A stretch of DNA of 54,921 nt from Microbacterium marinilacus (lineage in GTDB: Bacteria > Actinomycetota > Actinomycetes > Actinomycetales > Microbacteriaceae). Made by a program: the position numbers and the translations under genes. The first letter of the stretch is position 1; every line of letters begins with the position of its first letter. Location: the NCBI RefSeq assembly GCF_019753765.1, contig NZ_JAIJZW010000013.1, positions 20,307 to 75,227 on the forward strand. Reading direction: 5' to 3'. This document shows positions 25,460-33,667 of this stretch, piece after piece. The notes beneath the pieces were generated by a model that ran no database searches, was not told the origin of the DNA, and saw only the letters and a program-made list of their open reading frames with translations.

Positions 25460-27549
25460 GCGAGGCGCCCGCCGCCGCACCCGCGCAGCGCGCGCTGCCC
25501 CGCCTGGGCCTCGGGGGAGGCCTGGGCGGGGCGGCCGTGCTGCTCGCCCTCGCCGTCGCCGTGTGCCTCGTCGGCGCCTGGCACGTGACGCAGGGCACCA
25601 GCGGCGTCGGCGCGTGGGACCTCCTGCGGTACGCCTTCGGCGCGCGGGAGAGCGTCGGCGGCGTGCCGGTGTCGGAGATCCTCTCCGGCTCGCGGCTGCC
25701 TCGCCTCGCCGCGGGCGTCGCCGTCGGCTTCGCGCTGGGCGCCGCCGGCGCGATCCTGCAGTCGGTGACGCGCAACCCCCTCGCGTCTCCCGACACGGTG
25801 GCGGTGACCGCCGGGTCGTACTTCGCGCTGTCCGTCGTCGCGGCCTTCAACCTCTCCGTGCCGCTCTGGGCCTCCGGGGCCGTCGCGTTCGTCGGAGGCC
25901 TCCTCGCCGCGGCCGTGGTGCTCGCCCTGGCCGGCGGCGCGAGCACGGCGACCACGCGGCTGATCCTGGCGGGCTCCGCGATGGCGATGGCGCTCGACGC
26001 CGGGACCGCGGCGCTGCTGATCCTGTTCCGAGAGAACACGACGGGCCTGTTCGCGTGGGGCAGCGGCTCGCTGGCCCAGCTGAACATCGACGCCTCGGCG
26101 CGCGCGACGCCGCTGATCCTCGTCACCGTTCTCGCCGTGCTGCTGCTCTCGCGTCGCCTGGACGTGCTGCGGCTCGGCGACGACACCGCCTCGTCGCTCG
26201 GGGTCCCCATCCGTTCCACCCGCCTGGTCGCGGTGCTCGCCGCGGTGCTGCTGACCAGCACGGCCGTCACCGTGGCCGGCCCGATCGCGTTCGTGGGGCT
26301 CGGCGCGCCGGTGGTCGCGCGGCTCCTGGCCGCGCGCGTCCGCGTCCTGCACCGTCACGTGCTGCTCGTGCCCGTCGCCGGCCTGCTCGGCGCGCTGCTC
26401 GTGCTGCTCGCCGACGTCGCCCTGCGGCTCGTCCTCGGCGCCGAGGCGGCCGCCTCGATCCCGACCGGCGTGCCGACGGCGCTGCTCGGCGGCGTGCTGA
26501 TCGTCGTGCTGGCGCTGCGCCTGCGGGACGCCGGCTCCGCCCGGCCGCCGCGGGCGCGCGGCGGGGTGCGCACGCGACGGTCGTTCGTCGTCGCGCTGTG
26601 CGTCGTGGGAGTGCTGCTGGCGGCGGCGGGCGTCGTCGCCGTGCTCGCCGGCAGCCTCTGGCTGCGCACCGGCGACCTGGTGCTGTGGGCACAGGGGGCG
26701 GCGCCCGGTCTCGTCGGGCGCGCGCTGGACGAACGCGTGCCGCGCGTCGCCGCCGCTCTGCTCGCGGGCGCCGCGCTCGCGCTGGCGGGAACCGTCGTGC
26801 AGGGCACCGTCCGCAACCCCCTGGCCGAGCCGGGCCTGCTCGGCATCACCACCGGCGCGGGCGTCGGCGCCGTCCTCGTGGTCACCACGCTCGGCGGCGG
26901 TCGCCCCGTGCTGATCGCGCTCGCCGTCGTGTGCGGACTGGCCGCCTTCGGCCTGATCTCGTTCCTGGCCTGGCGCGGCGGACTGCTGCCGGACCGCTTC
27001 GTCCTGATCGGCATCGGCGTCGGATACGCGCTGAGCGCCGTCATGGCGTTCATGCTGCTGCGCGCCGACCCCTGGGACACGCCCCGCATCTACACCTGGC
27101 TCTCGGGCACCACCTACGGGCGCTCGCTACCGGACGTGATCCCCGTAGCCGTCGCGCTGCTCGTCGCGACGCCGGTGCTGTTCGGGCTGCGACGGAGACT
27201 GGACCTCGTGTCCATCGACGACGACACGCCTCGGGTGCTGGGGATCCGTCTGGAGCGGACCCGGATCGCGGTGCTCGCGATCGCCGCCGTGCTGGCCGCC
27301 GTCAGCGTGGTCGCGATCGGCGTCGTCGGGTTCGTGGGCCTGGTCGCTCCGCACCTCGCCCGCGCCCTCGTCGGTGCCCGACACGGCCGCATCATCCCCG
27401 TCGCGATGATGCTCGGCGCCCTGCTCGTCTGCGTGGCGGACCTGCTGGGGCGCACCCTGATCGCGCCGTCCCAGCTGCCCGCGGGACTGATGATCGCCCT
27501 GATCGGCGCCCCGTACTTCGTCTGGCTCCTACGGAGGTCCCGCGCCTGA
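25456..27549 (+). CDS. Double-length FecCD-type siderophore permease (FhuB-like fusion)
   Basis: Membrane permease of 697 residues from GTG 25456, overlapping the previous stop by four bases (GTGA). It contains two complete FecCD units in one chain. The first (about 1-350) has SRLPRLAAGVAVGFALGAAG and SVTRNPLASPDTVAV; the second (about 355-697) has ERVPRVAAALLAGAALALAG and GTVRNPLAEPGLLGI. Both end with the conserved GFVGL/PIAFVGL-like coupling region. In most importers two separate permeases associate; E. coli FhuB is the known one-chain example (about 660 residues). The operon is thus ATPase, binding protein and fused permease. Confidence 0.94.
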   Translation: MSEAPAAAPAQRALPRLGLGGGLGGAAVLLALAVAVCLVGAWHVTQGTSGVGAWDLLRYAFGARESVGGVPVSEILSGSRLPRLAAGVAVGFALGAAGAILQSVTRNPLASPDTVAVTAGSYFALSVVAAFNLSVPLWASGAVAFVGGLLAAAVVLALAGGASTATTRLILAGSAMAMALDAGTAALLILFRENTTGLFAWGSGSLAQLNIDASARATPLILVTVLAVLLLSRRLDVLRLGDDTASSLGVPIRSTRLVAVLAAVLLTSTAVTVAGPIAFVGLGAPVVARLLAARVRVLHRHVLLVPVAGLLGALLVLLADVALRLVLGAEAAASIPTGVPTALLGGVLIVVLALRLRDAGSARPPRARGGVRTRRSFVVALCVVGVLLAAAGVVAVLAGSLWLRTGDLVLWAQGAAPGLVGRALDERVPRVAAALLAGAALALAGTVVQGTVRNPLAEPGLLGITTGAGVGAVLVVTTLGGGRPVLIALAVVCGLAAFGLISFLAWRGGLLPDRFVLIGIGVGYALSAVMAFMLLRADPWDTPRIYTWLSGTTYGRSLPDVIPVAVALLVATPVLFGLRRRLDLVSIDDDTPRVLGIRLERTRIAVLAIAAVLAAVSVVAIGVVGFVGLVAPHLARALVGARHGRIIPVAMMLGALLVCVADLLGRTLIAPSQLPAGLMIALIGAPYFVWLLRRSRA

Positions 27550-27581
27550 CGCGGCGACCTGTCGTCGTGGTGCCCGTTCGC

Positions 27582-28154
27582 TCAGGCGAGCTCGCGCAGG
27601 ATCGGCTGCATGGCGGCGTCGAAGGCCGCGACGTCGCCGCGCAGGCTGTCGGAGACCGCGACGGTCAGGGCGCCGATCCACCAGATGCCGCGCTGCGACA
27701 GCGGCAGCACCTGCACGTTCAGCCGGAAGTCGTGCGCACGCCGCCCGGCTCGACGTTCGAACTCGACCACGGCGCCCGCGTAGCCGCGGTACGACCTGCG
27801 CAGCCGCTCGTACCTGTCGGCGGCCTCGTGCGCGTACGCGAGCGCGCTCGCGCCGTGCGGCAGCGCCGCGTCGCGCAGCGCGACGGCGTCGGCGGGCAGC
27901 GCGACGTGCGTGCCGAACCCGTCGACCAGCTCGAGCGGCGCGGGGGAGTGGTGCGCCTCGGGCTCGACGGTCATGTCCCAGTATCCCCGCCACAGCCGCT
28001 CGACGTCGTCGACGGCGTCCTCGCCCCGGGCCACGCCGCGCAGCTGCGGCAGCGCATCCGGATGCCTGACCCCGAGCGCCTGGCGCAGATAGAGCGCGAC
28101 CAGCACGGACGCGCTGCACTCCTCGTGCACCTGATGCCAGTCCGGCTGCGCCAT
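27582..28154 (-). CDS. Conserved protein of unknown function
   Basis: Protein of 190 residues, soluble, with no signal peptide or membrane segment. Noticeable parts are WHQVHEECSASVLVALYLRQ, VERLWRGYWDMTVEPEAHHS and FRLNVQVLPLSQRGIWWIGA. I do not recognise a family with confidence; proteins like this in related genomes are, as far as I recall, only hypothetical. ATG 28154 lies six bases from a GATAAT -10 element on the minus strand. It sits between the siderophore operon and purM, convergent with the former and divergent from the latter. Confidence 0.7.
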   Translation of the reverse strand: MAQPDWHQVHEECSASVLVALYLRQALGVRHPDALPQLRGVARGEDAVDDVERLWRGYWDMTVEPEAHHSPAPLELVDGFGTHVALPADAVALRDAALPHGASALAYAHEAADRYERLRRSYRGYAGAVVEFERRAGRRAHDFRLNVQVLPLSQRGIWWIGALTVAVSDSLRGDVAAFDAAMQPILRELA

Positions 28155-28160
28155 GCGGCC

Positions 28161-28166
28161 ATTATC
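28161..28166 (-). promoter_or_regulatory. -10 element GATAAT, leaderless promoter
   Basis: On the minus strand GATAAT is followed by six bases and ATG 28154. Confidence 0.5.
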
Positions 28167-28219
28167 CCCTCAGGCCGCCGGCAGGCGGGGCTGTGGCCTT
28201 CTCCGCGTATCTCGGCCGG

Positions 28220-28225
28220 TAGTCT
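28220..28225 (+). promoter_or_regulatory. -10 element TAGTCT of purM, leaderless
   Basis: TAGTCT is followed by six bases and GTG 28232. Confidence 0.5.
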
Positions 28226-28231
28226 GTCAGC

Positions 28232-29401
28232 GTGGCCGACGCACCCACCCCCTCCTCCCCGCAGTCCTCCTCCTCGACGTACGCCGAAGCCGGCGTCGAC
28301 ACCGCTGCCGGCGATCTGGCGGTCGAGCTGATGAAGTCGTCCGTCAAGGCGACGCACGGCCCCGAGGTGCTCGGCGGCGTCGGCGGGTTCGCCGGGCTGT
28401 TCGACGCGAGCGCGCTCGTGGGCATGAAGCGCCCGCTGCTCGCCACGAGCACCGACGGCGTGGGCACCAAGGTGGCGATCGCCCAGGCGATCGACAAGCA
28501 CGACACGATCGGACACGACCTCGTCGGGATGGTCGTCGACGACATCGTCGTGGTCGGGGCCAAGCCGCTGTACATGACCGACTACATCGCCACGGGCAAG
28601 GTCTTCCCCCAGCGGATCGCCGACATCGTGCGCGGCATCGCCGAGGCCTGCGCTCTCACCGGCACCGCGCTGGTGGGGGGCGAGACCGCCGAGCACCCCG
28701 GGCTGCTGGGCGCGAACGACTACGACGTCGCCGGCGCCGCGACCGGTGCGGTCGAGGCGGACGCGGTGCTCGGTGCCGATCGCGTGCGAGCCGGTGACGC
28801 GGTCATCGCGCTCGCATCGAGCGGCATCCACTCCAACGGCTTCTCCCTCGTGCGCCACATCGTCACCCGCGCCGGCATCTCGTACGGCGACCGCGCGGCC
28901 GATTTCGGCACGACCTGGGGCGAGGCGCTGCTCGAGCCGACCCGGCTCTACACGACCCCCCTGCTCGAGCTGATCGCGAAGCTCCGCGAAGAGGACGGCG
29001 GCAGCGCGGTCCACTCGCTGAGCCATGTCACGGGCGGCGGCATCGCCGCGAACCTCGCGCGTGTGCTGCCCCGCGGGACGTGGGTCGACGTCGACCGCGC
29101 GACGTGGTCGCCGTCGCCGATCTTCCGCGTGCTGAGCGACGTCGCCGGCACCTCGCTCGAGTCGAGCGAGGGCACCTGGAACCTCGGCATCGGCTTCCTG
29201 GCCGTGGTCGCGGGCGATCAGGCCGACGAGGCGGTCGCGCTGATCGAGAGCGCGGGCATCTCGGCATGGCAGGTCGGCGTGGTGAGCGACGCCGCGCTGC
29301 CGGAGGGCGACTTCGAACAGGGCGCCAAGGGCGTCGACGGCGGGGCCGTGCGGCTCGTCGGAGCCTATTCTCACGACAACGTCGCGGACGGAGTGAAGTA
29401 A
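28232..29401 (+). CDS. purM: Phosphoribosylformylglycinamidine cyclo-ligase (AIR synthase)
   Basis: Fifth step of purine synthesis, ATP-dependent closure of FGAM to AIR. Protein of 389 residues from GTG 28232. After a Ser/Pro-rich start the family signature appears: YAEAGVDTAAGDLAVELMK, TSTDGVGTKVAIAQAI, MVVDDIVVVGAKPLYMTDYI, LVGGETAEHPGLL and HSLSHVTGGGIAANLARVLP. The N-terminal extension of about 20 residues is disordered and not part of the core. It ends six bases before purF with a GGAGTGAAG site inside its last codons, so the two genes form an operon. Confidence 0.97.
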   Translation: MADAPTPSSPQSSSSTYAEAGVDTAAGDLAVELMKSSVKATHGPEVLGGVGGFAGLFDASALVGMKRPLLATSTDGVGTKVAIAQAIDKHDTIGHDLVGMVVDDIVVVGAKPLYMTDYIATGKVFPQRIADIVRGIAEACALTGTALVGGETAEHPGLLGANDYDVAGAATGAVEADAVLGADRVRAGDAVIALASSGIHSNGFSLVRHIVTRAGISYGDRAADFGTTWGEALLEPTRLYTTPLLELIAKLREEDGGSAVHSLSHVTGGGIAANLARVLPRGTWVDVDRATWSPSPIFRVLSDVAGTSLESSEGTWNLGIGFLAVVAGDQADEAVALIESAGISAWQVGVVSDAALPEGDFEQGAKGVDGGAVRLVGAYSHDNVADGVK

Positions 29402-29407
29402 GTCCCC

Positions 29408-30880
29408 ATGTGCGGCATCGTCGGAATGGTCGGGCGCGCCCCGGTCAACCAGGACATCTACGACGCTCTCCTCCTCCTCCAGCACCGGGGTCAGGACGCG
29501 ACCGGCATCGCCACCGCCGAGCCGAGCGGCGTGATGCACACGCACAAGGCGAGCGGGATGGTGCGCGAGGCCTTCCGCACGCGCGACATGCGCTCGCTGC
29601 TCGGCAACGTCGGTCTCGGGCACGTGCGGTACGCGACGAAGGGCACGGCCTCGAGTGAGGAGGAGGCCCAGCCCTTCTACGTGAACTCGCCGTACGGCAT
29701 CATCCTGATCCACAACGGCAACCTCACCAACACCCGTGAGCTGACCGCCGACATGGGCCAGCGCGACCGCCGGCACCTCAACTCCTCGAGCGACACCGAG
29801 CTGCTGCTGAACGTGCTCGCGAACGAGCTGCAGGCCACCACGAGCCCCGTCGACCTCGAGCCCGAGCGGATCTTCGAGGCCGTCTCGCGAACGCACCGCC
29901 GCATCGAGGGCGCCTACGCAGTGATCTCGATCATCGCCGGCTACGGCCTGCTGGCCTTCCGCGACCCGTTCGGCATCCGCCCCCTGATCCTCGGCCGCCG
30001 GACGGGCGAGGACGGCACGGACGAGTGGGTCGTGACCAGCGAGTCGCTCGTGCTCGAGAACGCGGACTACGAGATCGTCCGCGACGTCGAGCCCGGCGAG
30101 GCGGTGTTCATCACGAGCGACGGCGAGCTGTTCACCAAGCAGTGCGCCGACGAGCCTCAGCTGATGCCCTGCTCGTTCGAGTACGTCTACCTCGCCCGCC
30201 CCGACTCGATCATGAACGGCGTGCCGGTCTACGAGTCGCGCCTGCGCATGGGGGAGAAGCTGGCCGCGACGATCGCGAAGCACGTGCCCGAGGGGCTCAT
30301 CGACGTGGTCATGCCCATCCCCGACTCGTCTCGTCCCGCGGCGATGGAGGTCTCGCGCGTGCTCGGCATCGAGTACCGCGAGGGCTTCTACAAGAACCGC
30401 TACGTCGGCCGGACGTTCATCATGCCCGGCCAGGCGGCACGGAAGAAGAGCGTGCGCCAGAAGCTCAACGCGATGTCGAGCGAGTTCAAGGGCAAGAACG
30501 TGCTGCTGATCGACGACTCGATCGTGCGCGGCACGACGAGCAAGCAGATCGTGCAGATGGCGCGCGACGCGGGCGCGGCGTCGGTGACGTTCGCGTCGGC
30601 GGCCCCGCCCGTCCGGCATCCGCACGTCTACGGCATCAACATGCCGTCGCGGGAAGAGCTGATCGCGCACGACCGCACGATCCCCGAGATCGCGACCGAG
30701 CTCGGCTGCGACTACCTCGTGTACCAGGAGGTCGAGGACCTCAAGGCCGCCATCATGGAGAGCGCGCAGGACGGCGGAACGTTCGACGACCTCGACCTGA
30801 GCTGCTTCGACGGCCGCTACGTGACCGGCACGGTGAGCGCGGAGTACCTCGCCTGGGTCGAGGGCACGCAGAGCTCCTGA
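29408..30880 (+). CDS. purF: Amidophosphoribosyltransferase
   Basis: Committed step of purine synthesis: transfers glutamine ammonia to PRPP. Protein of 490 residues. The glutaminase nucleophile is Cys2 (MCGIVGMVGRAPVNQDIYDA), exposed simply by removing Met; there is no propeptide as in Bacillus PurF. The glutaminase domain contains LGHVRYATKGTASSEEEAQP; the transferase domain has the PRPP loop VLLIDDSIVRGTTSKQIV at about 364-381. Near the C-terminus there is a single Cys in DLSCFDGRYVTG where the iron-sulfur Bacillus form has several (from memory), so an Fe-S cluster looks unlikely. Co-transcribed with purM; ends in a bidirectional terminator. Confidence 0.97.
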   Translation: MCGIVGMVGRAPVNQDIYDALLLLQHRGQDATGIATAEPSGVMHTHKASGMVREAFRTRDMRSLLGNVGLGHVRYATKGTASSEEEAQPFYVNSPYGIILIHNGNLTNTRELTADMGQRDRRHLNSSSDTELLLNVLANELQATTSPVDLEPERIFEAVSRTHRRIEGAYAVISIIAGYGLLAFRDPFGIRPLILGRRTGEDGTDEWVVTSESLVLENADYEIVRDVEPGEAVFITSDGELFTKQCADEPQLMPCSFEYVYLARPDSIMNGVPVYESRLRMGEKLAATIAKHVPEGLIDVVMPIPDSSRPAAMEVSRVLGIEYREGFYKNRYVGRTFIMPGQAARKKSVRQKLNAMSSEFKGKNVLLIDDSIVRGTTSKQIVQMARDAGAASVTFASAAPPVRHPHVYGINMPSREELIAHDRTIPEIATELGCDYLVYQEVEDLKAAIMESAQDGGTFDDLDLSCFDGRYVTGTVSAEYLAWVEGTQSS

Positions 30881-30942
30881 GCCGGCGGCGTCCCCGGCTC
30901 CCGGATGCGGGATGTCCGGCGGCGTCTCGCTCGTTTGCGCGC

Positions 30943-30987
30943 ACCGCGAAAGGCGGCACGGTCGATGACCGGGCCGCCTTTCGCGGT
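30943..30987. terminator. Bidirectional terminator between purF and the DUF3073 gene
   Basis: Arms 30943-30957 and 30973-30987 are a perfect 15-bp inverted repeat (ACCGCGAAAGGCGGC and its complement) with an inner CGGTC-GAT-GACCG stem. It contains AAA and TTT tracts inside the stem and lies between two convergent genes. Confidence 0.85.
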
Positions 30988-31007
30988 CGCGTCAGTGAGG
31001 GAGGGAG

Positions 31008-31217
31008 TCAGGCCTGCTGAGCCTGATACTCGTCCTCGTCCTCGTCCGAGTCGTCGCTCTCGTCGCCGTACAGGTCGGCCCACTTGTCGACGTACTCGTT
31101 CTCGTCGCTCGGGTGCCCGAGCTCGCGCTCGAGCGCCGAGTAGTTGACACTCGGGCTGAACGACTTCAGTTCGCGGGCGAGCTTGGTGTGCTTCGCCTTC
31201 TGACGGCCACGGCCCAT
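31008..31217 (-). CDS. DUF3073 family small acidic-tailed protein
   Basis: Protein of 69 residues from ATG 31217, preceded by GAGGGGG nine bases upstream. The first half is basic and conserved (MGRGRQKAKHTKLARELKSF, then SPSVNYSALERELG); the second half is strongly acidic (DESDDSDEDEDEY). This is the actinobacterial DUF3073 family, often found beside purF or purM. Its function is unknown; the basic-acidic layout suggests a nucleic-acid or ribosome-associated role (inference). An upstream in-frame ATG at 31253 is less likely because the ribosome site and conservation support MGRGRQ. Confidence 0.9.
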   Translation of the reverse strand: MGRGRQKAKHTKLARELKSFSPSVNYSALERELGHPSDENEYVDKWADLYGDESDDSDEDEDEYQAQQA

Positions 31218-31363
31218 GGGCGAGACCCCCTCACGTGTGGCTGCCGGGAACATGCCCGGATGCGCTTGTCTGAAACCGGCAGGGACGCCGGTGAAGAGTA
31301 GAGTTCAGATTACCACGCGGCCCTGGCGCCTCGGCCGGCCGCGGCAGCGGAGAGGGGTCTGAG

Positions 31364-31921
31364 ATGACCGAACAGCCGATGGATGAGGCGGCGGGCAGCC
31401 GCCGCGAAGCGCCTGTCGACGCAGCGCTGCAGGGGGCGGTGATCGCCGCGGTGATCCCGGATCAGTCGCCTCGGGTCCTGAAGGCGGCCGCCCGGTATGC
31501 GGCTCTTCTCGGCGCGCCGCTCGCCGTCGTGCATGTCGACGTGACCCGCTTCGTGACCTACGAGGATCCCGACGGGTACGTGCACTCGGCTCCCGTCGAC
31601 ATCAACGTGCAGGCGGGGGAGGGCGAGCTCCAGGTGGTGCGGTCCGCGGCCGAGACGCATCTGGCGAACACGAGCGTCTCGTGGGAGGTCCGTCAGCTGG
31701 TCGGCGACCCTGCTCTGGCGATCAAGAGCCTCGCCGAGAAGATCGACGCGTCGCTGATCGTCGTCGGCACGCGCAAGCGCGGCTTCGGCGAGTCCATCCG
31801 CGAGTTCTTCACCGGCTCGGTCGCCGCGCGGCTCTCGCACCGCCAGCACCGCCCGATCCTCGTCGTGCCGCAGGACGCCCCGCTGGGCGACGACGAGGCC
31901 TTCCCGGAGGTCGAGGGCTGA
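31364..31921 (+). CDS. Universal stress protein (UspA family)
   Basis: Single-domain UspA protein of 185 residues. The fold spans about 25-170: it opens VIAAVIPDQSPRVLKAAARY, has PLAVVHVDVTRF and ends with the nucleotide-binding stretch IVVGTRKRGFGESIREFFTG plus SVAARLSHRQHRPILVVP, a variant of the ATP-binding G-x2-G-x9-G(S/T) motif with a longer insertion than usual. Such proteins act in the cytoplasm during stress or growth arrest. ATG 31364 is preceded by GAGAGGGG. It ends in a strong hairpin shared with the convergent PadR gene. Confidence 0.9.
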   Translation: MTEQPMDEAAGSRREAPVDAALQGAVIAAVIPDQSPRVLKAAARYAALLGAPLAVVHVDVTRFVTYEDPDGYVHSAPVDINVQAGEGELQVVRSAAETHLANTSVSWEVRQLVGDPALAIKSLAEKIDASLIVVGTRKRGFGESIREFFTGSVAARLSHRQHRPILVVPQDAPLGDDEAFPEVEG

Positions 31922-31931
31922 CGAGCGGACA

Positions 31932-31971
31932 GGCGGGAGCCCCGGGGCCTGCCGGCCTCGGGGCTCCCGCC
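31932..31971. terminator. Bidirectional terminator between usp and padR genes
   Basis: Arms 31932-31947 and 31956-31971 form a 16-bp stem (GGCGGGAGCCCC core) with one wobble pair and an eight-base loop, ten bases after the usp stop and 20 before the padR stop. Confidence 0.8.
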
Positions 31972-31991
31972 GTCTGAGGGAGGGCGCCGGC

Positions 31992-32597
31992 TCAGCGGCG
32001 CAGCGCCTCGCCGATCGCCCGGGCGGCGTCGTCGAGCGACGTGTTCAGGGCGTCGACCACGTCCGACGCGAGCTCCCCGCCTCGGGCGACATGGGTGCGC
32101 AGCTCGCCGCGCACGCGGCCGCGGAACTCGGCGATCGCGGCCTCCGCCCGCTGCAGCTGCTCGCGCGAGCGCACTCGGGCGTCGTCCGACGCGGTCGTGG
32201 GAGATTCGCGCGGCGCCTGCGTCGCGGCCGCGGCGAGATCGGCGCGGAGGCTCCGCATCGCCTCCCGCACGTTGAGGCGCACCTCGTCGGCGATCAGCCG
32301 CACGGTGTCGGCGAGCCCCGCCTCGATGCCCTCGATGTCGCCGGCGCGCTCCTGCAGCTCGGCGCGGCCGGCGTCGGTGATCTCGTAGACGGTCTTGCGG
32401 CCGTCGGTCGTCTTGGTGACGAGGCCCTCGTCCTCGAGCTTCGCGAGCCGGGGGTAGATCGTTCCGGCGCTCGGCGTGTAGGTGCCGCCGGTCCGCTCGG
32501 CGAGCGACTGCATGATGTCGTAGCCGTGACGCGGCGTCTCGGCCAGCAGGTTCAGCAGGTACAGGCGCAGATCTCCGTGGGAGAACACCGGGGGCAT
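31992..32597 (-). CDS. PadR family transcriptional regulator
   Basis: Protein of 201 residues. The N-terminal winged helix is typical PadR (GDLRLYLLNLLAETPRHGYD, then YTPSAGTIYPRLAKLEDEGL and DGRKTVYEITDAGRAEL). The C-terminal half (about 90-201) is long, charged and helical, probably for dimerisation. Its start overlaps the stop of the DUF4097 gene by one base (TGATG), so it is the second gene of that operon. The promoter of the operon carries duplicated AT-rich palindromes that fit self-repression by PadR. Confidence 0.93.
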   Translation of the reverse strand: MPPVFSHGDLRLYLLNLLAETPRHGYDIMQSLAERTGGTYTPSAGTIYPRLAKLEDEGLVTKTTDGRKTVYEITDAGRAELQERAGDIEGIEAGLADTVRLIADEVRLNVREAMRSLRADLAAAATQAPRESPTTASDDARVRSREQLQRAEAAIAEFRGRVRGELRTHVARGGELASDVVDALNTSLDDAARAIGEALRR

Positions 32598-33502
32598 CAG
32601 ATGCTCCCCTCTTCAGGTCCCGACGTCTCGGCGGGGGCGGACGGCTCGGCGGGTGCTGCGGCCTCGGCGGGTGCCGACGCCCCGGTCGTCTCGGCGGCCG
32701 CGCGTCGCAGCACGGTCACGTCGCCGGAGACCGTGTTGGCCCGCACGTCCACGAACGTCCCCGAGAGTTCGCCGTGGGACGTGTTGACGGTGCTCGGGCC
32801 GCCCGAGGAGCGGACGACGCCGTCCAGCACGATCTTCCCGCTGGCCGAGCGGACGAGGTAGTTCGCCGCGAGGCCGTCGTCGAGGCGCAGGGTCGCCGCG
32901 CCGCTGACGGTGTTGATGGACACCGAGTCGATCGTCCCCTCGCCGTCCACGATGGTCGCGCCGGAGACCGAGTCGACGGACGCCCGTCGGACGCGGCCGC
33001 TGACGGTCACGTCGCCGGAGACGGTGTTCGCCGAGAACGCGCCGTCGAGCCCGCGCGCCTGGACGTCGCCCGAGACGGCGTTGGCCGACAGGTCGCCGGA
33101 CAGGCCGTCGACGAGCACGTCGCCGGAGACCGTGTTGACACGCGCGTCGTTCGCGAGGCCCGCGACGAGGGCGCCGGCGCTCACGACGCCGAGCGTGAGG
33201 GCCACGTCCCGCGGGACGGCGACGCTGATCTCGGCGCGTGGCCCGCCGGATCCGAAGTTCCGGAACACCTCGAGGAAGTTGTCCCAGCGCAGCTGCGGGT
33301 GGTCGATCTCGAGCTCGTCGCCGGAGACCTCGATCCGCAGGTCCTTGACCGTGACGCCGTGGACCTCCACGCGGGTGCCGGGCTCGTCATGGCCGATGAT
33401 GTCGATCTGGCCGCCGGCGAGGCCGACCTTGAGCCGGTGCACGTCTTCGAGGTCAATGACACGGTGCTGACCGGGCTGGACGATCCATTTCTCCAGAGTC
33501 AT
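32597..33502 (-). CDS. DUF4097 family beta-helix-like protein
   Basis: Protein of 301 residues from ATG 33502. The core (about 85-270) is a repetitive beta structure in which the phrase NTVSGDV or NAVSGDV recurs about every 18-20 residues (VNTVSGDVLVDGLSGDL, ANAVSGDVQARG, ANTVSGDVTVSG, ANTVSGDVTVLR), the hallmark of DUF4097 (often called adhesin-like). No signal peptide is seen; it starts TLEKWIVQPGQHRVIDL. The C-terminal 30 residues are Ala/Pro/Glu-rich and disordered. Function unknown. The longer frame starting at 33559 is rejected because that ATG lies within the promoter. It is co-transcribed with padR. Confidence 0.88.
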   Translation of the reverse strand: MTLEKWIVQPGQHRVIDLEDVHRLKVGLAGGQIDIIGHDEPGTRVEVHGVTVKDLRIEVSGDELEIDHPQLRWDNFLEVFRNFGSGGPRAEISVAVPRDVALTLGVVSAGALVAGLANDARVNTVSGDVLVDGLSGDLSANAVSGDVQARGLDGAFSANTVSGDVTVSGRVRRASVDSVSGATIVDGEGTIDSVSINTVSGAATLRLDDGLAANYLVRSASGKIVLDGVVRSSGGPSTVNTSHGELSGTFVDVRANTVSGDVTVLRRAAAETTGASAPAEAAAPAEPSAPAETSGPEEGSI

Positions 33503-33528
33503 GGCTCTGCATCCCTTCGCGATGAAGT

Positions 33529-33542
33529 CGAGATATATCTCG
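33529..33542. promoter_or_regulatory. PadR operator candidate, copy 1 (perfect palindrome)
   Basis: CGAGATATATCTCG is a perfect 14-bp palindrome just downstream of the likely transcription start of the DUF4097-padR operon. Its AT-rich core stands out in this GC-rich genome. Confidence 0.6.
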
Positions 33543-33550
33543 ATAGGAGG

Positions 33551-33579
33551 ATTAGACACGATATATCTCGAGTTGTCCA
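33551..33579 (-). promoter_or_regulatory. Promoter of the DUF4097-padR operon with operator copy 2
   Basis: On the minus strand -35 TGGACA (33579-33574), a 17-base spacer and -10 TCTAAT (33556-33551) form a good vegetative promoter. The spacer contains a second copy of the operator core GATATATCTCGA (33560-33571), 28 bases from the first copy. Binding would block polymerase, so PadR probably represses its own operon. Confidence 0.65.
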
Positions 33580-33655
33580 GCCCCTCCTCCGGGCGCCTGC
33601 GCGGAGGGACGGCGCCCGACGCCTTTCGGGGACAGGCGGCAGTGGCGCGCGCCCG

Positions 33656-33661
33656 TAGGCT
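33656..33661 (+). promoter_or_regulatory. -10 element TAGGCT of the first crcB gene, leaderless
   Basis: TAGGCT is followed by six bases and GTG 33668. No fluoride riboswitch could fit a leaderless message. Confidence 0.5.
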
Positions 33662-33667
33662 GAGCCG

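Noticed and set aside
33502..33559. Longer N-terminus for the DUF4097 protein starting at 33559
   Set aside because: That ATG overlaps the -10 and operator region, and the added residues show no conservation-like pattern.
33580..33667. Fluoride riboswitch before the crcB genes
   Set aside because: The -10 lies six bases from the start codon, so there is no leader, and no crcB-motif sequence was seen.
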